NCBI GenBank assembly: GCA_963801855.1
Contig: CAWDGK010000005.1
Coordinates: forward strand, 310,001-374,000
Source: JACDAN01 sp963801855
Lineage (GTDB): Bacteria > Actinomycetota > Thermoleophilia > Gaiellales > Gaiellaceae
Length of the DNA: 64,000 nucleotides
Reading direction: 5' to 3'
Position numbers and translations under genes: made by a program. Each line of letters opens with the position of its first letter. Position 1 is the stretch's first letter. Positions 57,460-64,000 of the stretch are shown piece after piece. The notes below the pieces were generated by a model. That model was not told the origin of the DNA. It did not search any database and saw only the letters and a program-made list of their open reading frames with translations.

Positions 57460-59343
57460 ATGGCAGTCGTGATCGCCAACCAGCTCCGCAAGGAGATCGC
57501 GGGAAATCCGCTGTTCGACGGCGTCTCGTTCAAGGTCGAGCGCCGCGACCGGCTCTCGCTCGCCGGCCCGAACGGCGCCGGCAAGACGACCCTGCTCCGA
57601 ATGCTCTCGCGCGAGCTGCCGGTGGACAGTGGGGAGCTGGCGTTCTCGAAGGGGACGCGCGTGGCGCTGCACGACCAGCGCCCGCCGCTCGAGCACGGAT
57701 TGTCTCTTCGCGAGTACGTGCTCTCCGGCGCCGCGGACCTGATCGCGTTCGAGGAGGAGCTTCGCTCGATCGAGGGCGCCATGGCGTCCGGCACGCATGA
57801 TCCCGCGACGCTCTCGCGCTATGCGGACGTGCAGTCCCGGCTCGAGCACGCGGGCGGCTATGCCTGGCGCGACCGGACGGCGTCCGTGGTGCGCGGACTC
57901 GGCTTCTCCGATGCCGAGCTCGATCGCCCGCTCGAGACGTTCTCCGGCGGCGAGCTCACGCGTGCGTCGCTGGCGCGCGCGCTCGCCGGCGATCCGGATC
58001 TGCTCCTCCTCGACGAGCCGACGAACCACCTCGACGTCGAGAGCATCGAGTGGCTGGAACGCGAACTGCTGTCGCTCGACGCCGCCGTGATCCTGGTGGC
58101 GCACGACCGCTGGTTTCTCGAGGCGGTGACGAACGGCGTCCTGGAGCTCTCCGGCGGCCGCTCGCTCTTCTTCAAGGGGCCGTGGCACGCCTGGCGGCGC
58201 GAGAAGGTGGCCCGCGCCCTGCACGCTCAGAAGGCACTCGACCGCCTCGAGGGCGACATCGCACGACTCGAGCGCTTCGTGGAGCGGTTCAGGTACAAGA
58301 AGACCAAGGCCAAACAGGCTCAGGCGAAGATCACCCACATCGGCCGGCTGGAGCAGGAACGGGGCGAGGAGGCTGACACGCTCGACCGTCTCTCCCTCAA
58401 GAAGCGATCGATGGGCTTCGACTTCCTCAATCCGGCTCGGAGCGGCCGCACGGTCGTCGAGGCGTCAGGGCTCGAAGTCAAGGCCGGGACGAAAGAGCTC
58501 CTGCACGGGATCGACTTCGCGCTCGAGCGCGGCGAGCACGTCGCGCTCGTCGGCCCGAATGGCTCGGGCAAGACGACGCTGCTCGAAACCATGCTCGATC
58601 GGCGCGACCCCGCCGACGGCAAGGTTCGGCTTGGTCACGGTGTCGAGGCCGCCTACTTCTCGCAGCACGAGATGGAGCTCGACGAGCGTGGGACGGTGCT
58701 CGACTGCGTCCAGGGCTCAACAGGGCTTCCGCGCCAGTCCGCACAGAATCTTCTCGGCCGCTTCCTCTTCTCCGGATGGGACGAGCAGTCGAAGCCGGTG
58801 AGCGTCCTCTCGGGCGGCGAGCGCCGGCGGCTCGCCCTCGCAATCGTCGTCGCCTCGGGCGCGAACTTCCTCGTGCTCGACGAGCCCACGAACCACCTCG
58901 ACCTCGAGAGCCGGGAAGCGCTCGAGGCTGCGCTGGAGGCCTTCCCGGGCACCGTGCTGCTCGTCTCGCACGATCGTGCGCTCCTCGACGCCGTGGCGCA
59001 CCGGACGCTTGCGATCGAGAACCACGGCCTTCAGTCCTATGAGGGCGGCTGGGCCGAGCTGATCCGCCGGCGCGAGGAGAAGGCGTCGGCTGAGAAACCG
59101 GTCGCGCCGAGGGTGACGAAGACCAAGGCGAAGGCTGTTCCCGTCATGCCAAAGGGGCCGACGACGCTCGAGGTGCTCGAAGGAGACATCCAGAGGCAGG
59201 AAGCGGCGGTCACGGAGATCGAGCGGCAGCTGGCGGACGACTGGGGCAACGTTGAACTGCTGGCTGCGCACCGCACCGCCCGCGACGAGCTCCAGGCGCT
59301 CCTCGCCCGTTGGGAGCAGCTCTTCGAGACCTCCCAAGCCTAG
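57460..59343 (+). CDS. ABC-F family ATP-binding protein
   Basis: A 627-residue soluble protein with two ABC modules and no membrane domain. Module 1 has LAGPNGAGKTTLLRM, SGGELTRASLARAL and LLLLDEPTNHLD; module 2 has LVGPNGSGKTTLLETM, SGGERRRLALAIV and LVLDEPTNHLD. The basic linker between them (RYKKTKAKQAQAKITHI) is the ribosome-binding element of ABC-F factors, and a C-terminal coiled coil follows. Members relieve stalled ribosomes or protect against antibiotics. The structured leader with a terminator upstream hints at ribosome-sensing control. It ends 4 bases from the convergent ANTAR gene. Confidence 0.94.
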   Translation: MAVVIANQLRKEIAGNPLFDGVSFKVERRDRLSLAGPNGAGKTTLLRMLSRELPVDSGELAFSKGTRVALHDQRPPLEHGLSLREYVLSGAADLIAFEEELRSIEGAMASGTHDPATLSRYADVQSRLEHAGGYAWRDRTASVVRGLGFSDAELDRPLETFSGGELTRASLARALAGDPDLLLLDEPTNHLDVESIEWLERELLSLDAAVILVAHDRWFLEAVTNGVLELSGGRSLFFKGPWHAWRREKVARALHAQKALDRLEGDIARLERFVERFRYKKTKAKQAQAKITHIGRLEQERGEEADTLDRLSLKKRSMGFDFLNPARSGRTVVEASGLEVKAGTKELLHGIDFALERGEHVALVGPNGSGKTTLLETMLDRRDPADGKVRLGHGVEAAYFSQHEMELDERGTVLDCVQGSTGLPRQSAQNLLGRFLFSGWDEQSKPVSVLSGGERRRLALAIVVASGANFLVLDEPTNHLDLESREALEAALEAFPGTVLLVSHDRALLDAVAHRTLAIENHGLQSYEGGWAELIRRREEKASAEKPVAPRVTKTKAKAVPVMPKGPTTLEVLEGDIQRQEAAVTEIERQLADDWGNVELLAAHRTARDELQALLARWEQLFETSQA

Positions 59344-59347
59344 GTAG

Positions 59348-59914
59348 CTAGTCCGCAAACGTGGCGATGAGTGCCTCGGCCACGACCTTCAGGGGCTTGC
59401 CGGAGAGTTGGCTCGCTTTGCGGAGGCGCTTGAAGGCCTCGTCCTCGCTGAGGCCGTCCCTTTCCATGAGCAAGCCTTTCGCCCGCTCGATCGCCTTCCG
59501 TGCCGCGAGCGCCTCGGCCAGCGAGTCCGCCTCCTCGCGGAGCTCGCTGAGCTCTTCGTGCCGCGCCCGCGCCGTCGCGATCGCCGGTAGGAGGTCGGCT
59601 TCGCGGAATGGTTTGACGAGATAGCCGAACACTCCCGCCTCCACGGCGCGCGACACGAGCTCGTCCTGACCGTAGGCCGTCAGCATCACGATCGGGATCG
59701 CGTGCTCCTCGAGGATGCGGCGCGCCGCTTCGATCCCGTCCAGTCGCGGCATCTTGACGTCGAGGATCGCGAGATCCGGCCTGTGCTCCCGCGCCAGGTC
59801 GACTGCCTCGACCCCGTCCCGCGCCTCGGCGCACACCTCGTGGCCCGAGTCTTCGAGCAAGCTGCGCAGGTCGAGCCGGATGATCGTCTCGTCCTCGGCG
59901 ATCAGGATCCTCAT
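59348..59914 (-). CDS. ANTAR-domain response regulator (PdtaR-like)
   Basis: A 188-residue regulator. The receiver domain begins MRILIAEDETIIRLDLRSLL, with acidic pair ED, phosphoacceptor Asp in LAILDVKMP, and the Lys in GYLVKPF. A coiled coil (LREEADSLAEALAARKAI) leads to the ANTAR RNA-binding domain AIERAKGLLMERDGLSEDEAFKRLRKAS (in part). ANTAR proteins bind paired hairpins in mRNA leaders to prevent termination. The ATG overlaps the stop of the histidine kinase gene (ATGA). Confidence 0.94.
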   Translation of the reverse strand: MRILIAEDETIIRLDLRSLLEDSGHEVCAEARDGVEAVDLAREHRPDLAILDVKMPRLDGIEAARRILEEHAIPIVMLTAYGQDELVSRAVEAGVFGYLVKPFREADLLPAIATARARHEELSELREEADSLAEALAARKAIERAKGLLMERDGLSEDEAFKRLRKASQLSGKPLKVVAEALIATFAD

Positions 59915-61317
59915 GCCGGAAAGACCACCTCGGCTCGAAGGCCGCCGTTCGAGCTCAGGTCGAGCGTTCCACGCAGCTCGTCCCGCACGAGAGCCTGCAC
60001 GATCGACAGCCCCGTGCCGCTCGGCTCGTCCTCGATTCCGCCCCCGTCGTCGACGATCGCGAGCACCACGTCGCCGTCTCGCCGCGTCAGCTCGACGCGC
60101 ACGCTGTCGCCGCCGTGCTCGAGCGCGTTCTGGAGCAGCTCGCTGAAGACGAGCGCCAGGGCCGTTGCCCGATTCCCGGCGAGCGAGACCGGCTCGAAGG
60201 CAGTCTCGACCTCCTTGCCGGAACCGAGACCCTGGACGAGCATCGCGCGGAGGCGATCCAGCAGCTCGTCGAGCTCCACGTCGTCGTGCCGGCTCTCTGT
60301 CAGCACCTCGTGCACGGCCGCGATCGCGAGGATCCGGTTCGCCGAGTCGTCCAGCGCCTTGCGTGGGTCGACGTCGTCGCCCGAGCGGGCCTGAAGCCGC
60401 AGGAGCGAGGCAACCGTCTGCAGGTTGTTCTTGACCCGGTGGTGGATCTCTTGCGCGAGCACACCACGCATGACGGCCCTGCCGTGCTCGAGCGCGACGG
60501 CTGCGTGATTCGCGATCGACGACAGGAGCGCTCGCTCCTGAGCCGAGAACGGCGTGTCCCGGTCGCAGACGAGCTCTCCGATCTGCCGACCCTTCCAGCG
60601 GAGCGGGAGCCGAACCGCGTGCTGACCCGGGCGCCCCTCGGGCCACGCGACGTTCCCGTCCTCCAGGACGAGCGCAGCACCGGTTGCGCCGACCGCGTCG
60701 ACCGTGGTTCGGACGATGGCCTCGAGCGACTCCTCGAGGTACAGGGACTCGGAGACGGCTTCGGAGATCCGAGCGAGCGCTTCGAGCTCGACCACGCGTT
60801 GCTGCGCGTCGCTGTAGAGCTTGGCGTGCTCGATCGTCTGAGCGACCTGGGCGGCGATGGCGAGCAACAGCTCGATCTCGTCGTCGGTGAACGTGCGTGG
60901 CTCGACCGTCCGGACGTTCAGTGCGCCGGCGAGCTTGTCCCGCGCCAGGATCGGGACGGCGAGGATCGACTCGTACTGGTCCTCGGGCAGGTTCGGAAAG
61001 GCTTTGAACCGGGGGTCGAGGTGGGCCTGAGCGGGGATCGCGACCGGCTTGCGCTCCGCCGCCGCCGTCCCGGTGATCCCCTCGCCGGGCCGCATGCGGG
61101 GCCGCTTCGTCATCTCCTCGACCGCGGTGCCTTGCGTTGCGCGCAGGACGAGCTCGTCGGAGGGCTCGTCGTAGAGGTAGACGAAGCACGCCTCGGTGTC
61201 GAGCGCCTCGGCGACCTTGCGTGCAACGAGCGCCAGCACCTCTTCGAGGTCGAGCGTCGAATTGACGGCCGCGATCGTCTCGGTCAGCAGCCGAACGTGC
61301 CGTCCCGGCGCATCCAT
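59911..61317 (-). CDS. GAF-domain histidine kinase, HisKA_2 type (PdtaS-like)
   Basis: A 468-residue soluble kinase. Two GAF domains (about residues 20-160 and 175-290) precede a HisKA_2 phosphoacceptor region with QEIHHRVKNNLQTVASLL and an HATPase with LLQNALEHGG, IVDDGGGI and GTGLSIV. It is cognate to the ANTAR regulator encoded next, as PdtaS-PdtaR. The signal is unknown. The ATG at 61317 has TAGGTT nine bases upstream. Location beside glnA suggests, but does not prove, a link to nitrogen metabolism. Confidence 0.92.
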   Translation of the reverse strand: MDAPGRHVRLLTETIAAVNSTLDLEEVLALVARKVAEALDTEACFVYLYDEPSDELVLRATQGTAVEEMTKRPRMRPGEGITGTAAAERKPVAIPAQAHLDPRFKAFPNLPEDQYESILAVPILARDKLAGALNVRTVEPRTFTDDEIELLLAIAAQVAQTIEHAKLYSDAQQRVVELEALARISEAVSESLYLEESLEAIVRTTVDAVGATGAALVLEDGNVAWPEGRPGQHAVRLPLRWKGRQIGELVCDRDTPFSAQERALLSSIANHAAVALEHGRAVMRGVLAQEIHHRVKNNLQTVASLLRLQARSGDDVDPRKALDDSANRILAIAAVHEVLTESRHDDVELDELLDRLRAMLVQGLGSGKEVETAFEPVSLAGNRATALALVFSELLQNALEHGGDSVRVELTRRDGDVVLAIVDDGGGIEDEPSGTGLSIVQALVRDELRGTLDLSSNGGLRAEVVFPA

Positions 61318-61382
61318 CAGCCCACGAACCTACTATCGCTTACAAAGTTTTTACGAGCGGCAACCCAAAACGCTGACAGCTG

Positions 61383-61664
61383 ATGAGTACGTTTCCAGCC
61401 TTGAGCGAGGCCATCCCGATGCTCCCCGACCTTCGCCAGACGATCGGCTATCTGGTCGCGGACGCAAGGGGGAAGATCGTCGGCCGGGTCGAGTGCGCCA
61501 TGTACGGAAGCGCGCGTGACACGCCGGACGCTCTCTCGGTGCGTTCGGGCTTCCTCTCTCGCCGCCGCCGGCTCGTGCCGGCAGAGACGATTCAGGAGAT
61601 CGACGGCGCCAGCGGCGTCGTCGGACTGAACGTCGAGCGCGAGTCGATTCGCGCGTTTCTCTAA
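61383..61664 (+). CDS. PRC-barrel-like small protein
   Basis: A 93-residue protein with the beta pattern LVADARGKIVGRVECAMYG and LVPAETIQEIDGASGVVGLN, matching the PRC-barrel fold. The family includes RimM C-termini and photosynthetic reaction-centre H subunits and is usually a protein-binding module. No partner is evident. ATG at 61383, short gap from the divergent kinase; two hairpins follow it. Confidence 0.68.
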   Translation: MSTFPALSEAIPMLPDLRQTIGYLVADARGKIVGRVECAMYGSARDTPDALSVRSGFLSRRRRLVPAETIQEIDGASGVVGLNVERESIRAFL

Positions 61665-61681
61665 AGGCCCCAGAACGACCA

Positions 61682-61740
61682 CGAGCTGCAAACGCAGCTC
61701 GCAGTCGGCCGTCAGTTCGTCCCACCCGCCGCAGGGCGGG
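61682..61740. terminator. Two hairpins between the PRC-barrel gene and glnA
   Basis: CGAGCTGC-AAAC-GCAGCTCG (61682-61701) and CCCGCC-GCAG-GGCGGG (61725-61740), in the convergent gap. Likely terminators for one or both genes. The rest of the 116-base gap shows nothing else. Confidence 0.6.
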
Positions 61741-61780
61741 GCAGGACTCGCGACATTCTCCCTGCTTTTCGGCGGGTTTA

Positions 61781-63146
61781 CTAGAGGACCGGCAGGTAGC
61801 GCTCTAGCTCCCACTGCGTCAGCTGCACCCGGTAGTCGTCCCACTCCTTGCGCTTCAGCTCGACGTACCGGTCGAAGATGTGCCGTCCCAGCGTCTTGCG
61901 CGCCAGCTCGGACGCCGGACAGCTCGTCGATCGCCTCGCCGAGTGTCTCCGGCAGCGAGACGATTCCGCGCTCGCGCCTCTGCTCCGGGGTCAGGTGGTA
62001 GAGGTTCGTCTCCATCGGCTCCGGCAGCTCGTAGCCCTTCTCGATCCCCTCGAGGCCTGCGTGGAGCAGCGCTGCGAAGGTGAGGTAGGGGTTGCATGCG
62101 GGGTCGGGGCAGCGGATCTCGGCTCGCGTCGCCTCTTCCGAACCCGGCTTGTAGAGCGGGATCCGGATCAGCGCCGAGCGATTCCGCTGCGACCAGGCGA
62201 CGTAGACAGGCGCCTCGTAGCCGGGCACGAGCCGCTTGTACGAGTTGACCCACTGCGCGAAGATCGCCGAGATCTCCCGGGCGTGGCGCAGCTGCCCCGC
62301 GATGAACGCCTTGCCGACGTCGGACAGGTGCCACTTGTCGTCCGCGTCGAAGAACTGGTTGCGACCGTCCGTGAAGAGGGACATGTGGGTGTGCATCCCC
62401 GAGCCGTTCTCGCCGAAGATCGGCTTCGGCATGAAGGTCGCGTGGAAGCCGGCCTTCTTTGCGATCTCCTTGACGATCAGGCGGTACGTGATCGTGTGGT
62501 CGGCCATCTCGAGCGCCGGCGCGAAGCGCATGTCGATCTCGTGCTGCGACGGACCGACCTCGTGATGGACGTACTCGATCGGGATCCCCATCCCCTCGAG
62601 CGCGCGTACCGTCTCCTGGCGCAGCTCGCCGGCGGCGTCCATCGTCGTCATCGCGAAGTAGCCGCCCTCGTCGAGCGTCTCGGTGCCCTTGGAATCCTTG
62701 AAGAGGAAGTACTCGAGCTCGGGGCCGATGTTGAAGGTGTCGAAGCCCATCTCCTTCATCCGGTCGAGCGCGCGGCGCAGGACGAAGCGCGGATCGCCGT
62801 CGTAGGGCGCGCCGTCCGGCGTGACCACGTCGCAGATCATGCGGGCGACCTTGGTCTCGCCTTCGCGCCAGGGCATGAGCTGGAAGGTGCGCGGGTCGGG
62901 AATCGCGACCATGTCGGATTCCTCGATCGCGTTGAAGCCCGTGATCGAGGAGCCGTCGAAGCCCATCCCGTCGTCGAGCGCGGCCTCCATCTCCGAAGGT
63001 GTGACCGCGAAGCTCTTGAGATGACCCTCCAGATCGGTGAACCACAGGAGGAGAAACTCGACCCCCTCGTCCTTGATCCGCTTGAGGACCTCCTTGCGGT
63101 CGTCGGTGCTCGACGTTGCCCTCGACTTGCTCTCCACCTGCGCCAT
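61781..63146 (-). CDS. glnA: Glutamine synthetase, type I (frameshifted)
   Basis: About 454 residues. The N-terminal domain has MGFDGSSITGF; the catalytic barrel has PELEYFLF, HEVGPSQHEIDMRF, KPIFGENGSGMHTHMSL, NRSALIRIP and EIRCPDPACNPYL. Near the C-terminus one extra G at 61915-61916 breaks the frame; correction gives IDELSASELARKTLGRHIFD and an end at WELERYLPVL (stop 61781-61783). It lacks the NLYDLPPEE adenylylation loop (NLYHLTPEQRRERG instead), as in GSI-alpha enzymes. The ATG follows AAGGAGG and overlaps a short upstream frame (TAATG). Confidence 0.94.
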
Positions 63147-63196
63147 TACCGCCTCCTTAAATGCGAAAAGCCCCGGGCAAGCGCCCGAGGCCCCAT
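63146..63196 (-). CDS. Putative glnA leader peptide (16 residues)
   Basis: ATG at 63196 opens a frame MGPRALARGFSHLRRR that ends TAA, sharing its last base with the glnA ATG (TAATG). GGAGG lies only two bases before the ATG, a tight spacing. It spans the hairpin at 63166-63191. Whether it is translated cannot be judged from sequence alone. Confidence 0.35.
   Translation of the reverse strand: MGPRALARGFSHLRRR
63166..63191 (-). terminator. Intrinsic-type terminator or attenuator before glnA
   Basis: On the minus strand GCCTCGGGC-GCTT-GCCCGGGGC followed by TTTT. It ends the MFS transporter transcript. A -10 box TACGCT at 63219-63214 lies before it, so glnA transcripts from that promoter must also pass it. 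Confidence 0.7.
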
Positions 63197-63213
63197 TGCC
63201 TCCGTGCTCTTCG

Positions 63214-63219
63214 AGCGTA
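63214..63219 (-). promoter_or_regulatory. Probable -10 box of glnA
   Basis: TACGCT on the minus strand, giving a leader of about 60 bases that contains the hairpin, the short frame and the glnA ribosome site AAGGAGG. Confidence 0.45.
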
Positions 63220-63222
63220 CCA

Positions 63223-64000
63223 CTAGACAGGGACGTTCGCGTCCTCGAGTTCGGGGTCGTTACCGCCGTGCCGCACGGCCCTCGCGTAGAGGGCGATCGC
63301 CGGCGTGAGGAGCAGCCCGGTCGCCACGAGCGCGGCGCGCAGCGAGGCCAAGGTCCCGACGACGCCGATTGCCGGGCCGCCCACGACCTCCCCGATCGCG
63401 CCCGACTGGCTCGCCATCGAGTTGACCGTGGCCCGAACGCTGGAGTCCTCGACGTTCTTGTTCAACCAGGTCACGTACAGCGGGTCCGAGAGCCGCCGGG
63501 CGAGGCGCGCGACGAGGTAGGCGCCGGCCGCGAGCGCGAAGCTCGTCGCGAACCCGAAGGCGACGACAGACACCGAGAGGATCGCCGTCAGCCACAGCAG
63601 CGCCCGAGCCAGCTTTGCGTTGTCTGCGTCCTCGAAGCGCGGGACGAGAAAGGACGTGATCGCGATTCCTGCGACGAGCCCGACGATGTTGAACACGCCG
63701 AACCAGACGACTGGGTCGAGGCCCCAGAGCTCGGGCAGGCCGACATCGATGATCAGGTGCGCCTCCCAGAGCTTGTCGAGCCCCTCCGACGCCGCCCCGA
63801 CGAAGAACATGATCGCCACGATCATCAGCAGGATCCGGTGGCCGCGCACGAGCCGACCGCCGGTGACGGCTGTCTTCCGTAGGGCGTGGACGGGAGACGT
63901 TCGCTCCTCCACCGGCCGTCGGACGAACCCGTGCTCGGGCATCAGGAAGATGGAGGCGACCCCTGTCGCCAGGGACACGGCGCCCCCGAAGACGATTCCA
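63223..64000 (-). CDS. MFS transporter, C-terminal part
   Basis: The visible 259 residues are the C-terminal six-helix half of a major facilitator; the start lies beyond the right edge (the frame stays open to 64000). A cytoplasmic loop with many basic residues (RRPVEERTSPVHALRKTAV) is followed by helices including ILLMIVAIMFFVGAASEG, VWFGVFNIVGLVAGIAI and LVATGLLLTPAIALY. ATVNSMASQSGAIGEVVGGP is a typical motif of drug-exporter-like MFS proteins. Substrate unknown. A terminator follows the stop. Confidence 0.82.
   Translation of the reverse strand, partial: GIVFGGAVSLATGVASIFLMPEHGFVRRPVEERTSPVHALRKTAVTGGRLVRGHRILLMIVAIMFFVGAASEGLDKLWEAHLIIDVGLPELWGLDPVVWFGVFNIVGLVAGIAITSFLVPRFEDADNAKLARALLWLTAILSVSVVAFGFATSFALAAGAYLVARLARRLSDPLYVTWLNKNVEDSSVRATVNSMASQSGAIGEVVGGPAIGVVGTLASLRAALVATGLLLTPAIALYARAVRHGGNDPELEDANVPV

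Noticed and set aside
18180..61916. Pseudogene formation in lon, sod, glnA and rml genes
   Set aside because: Single-base defects in several essential genes at once, often in homopolymer runs, fit sequencing error better than decay.

Overview
The window is a high-GC (about two-thirds by eye), gene-dense stretch of an actinobacterial chromosome. I infer class Thermoleophilia, probably Gaiellales-like. The grounds are short -10 boxes (TANNNT) placed 6-8 bases before ATG/GTG starts (leaderless genes), an ANTAR two-component pair, an actinobacterial SUF layout, a DUF6458-type small membrane protein, and an A2-type haem-copper oxidase. It looks like core chromosome: no prophage, integrase, transposase, CRISPR array or rRNA was seen, and there is one tRNA (Lys-CUU).

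Layout. 1-5.8 kb: end of a membrane sensor-like protein, a GNAT acetyltransferase, a YCII-YCII-ECF42 sigma fusion and an Hrq1/MrfA-type helicase. 5.8-10 kb: an NHL propeller protein, then a TPP riboswitch and thiD-thiM-thiE-thiL. 10-18.5 kb: orphan peptide-type ABC permease, thioredoxin, GT2 glycosyltransferase, PolX, OtsB, a split TauE/SafE exporter, ZIP transporter, secreted M23 peptidase and a YtxH-like protein. 18.6-21.5 kb: hsp20-lon. 21.8-24.3 kb: rmlA-rmlD-rmlB. 24.5-29.3 kb: PASTA-less Ser/Thr kinase, SpoIID/LytB-like and subtilisin-like proteins. 29.3-33.3 kb: a WbpI/A/B/D-like amino-uronic-acid sugar operon. 34.3-35.2 kb: tRNA-Lys, a tandem repeat and superoxide dismutase. 37.2-42.8 kb: cytochrome oxidase operon interleaved with Usp-like genes, and a dihaem cytochrome c. 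44.4-46.5 kb: tatA, tatC and a duplicated BamE-like pair. 46.6-50.7 kb: sufC-sufB-VOC-sufD. 50.7-57.2 kb: DipZ, a cytochrome c fused to a Cys/His-rich domain, a methyltransferase, and sufS-sufU-Rieske-O-methyltransferase. 57.2-59.3 kb: a structured RNA unit and an ABC-F ATPase. 59.3-64 kb: ANTAR regulator plus histidine kinase, PRC-barrel protein, glnA and part of an MFS transporter.

The genes fit an aerobic, envelope-rich bacterium: respiratory oxidase with c-type cytochromes and their thiol-redox/maturation protein, Fe-S assembly, Tat export, envelope polysaccharide precursors and several secreted wall or protease proteins.

Three things stand out. First, 166-bp imperfect palindromes: two copies of one family each fill the gap between the stop codons of convergent genes, and a second, different 166-bp palindrome lies upstream of the dihaem cytochrome. 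Second, oxidase and cytochrome genes carry uncharacterised domains: three copies of a Usp-like LVVANETV domain in the cox operon, and a Cys/His-rich domain fused to cytochrome c. Third, a structured, terminator-ended RNA unit with an extreme Shine-Dalgarno and a 13-codon frame precedes the ABC-F gene. A caution: eleven single-base frameshifts, nearly all in housekeeping genes and several in G/C runs, indicate uncorrected indels in the sequence rather than real pseudogenes.
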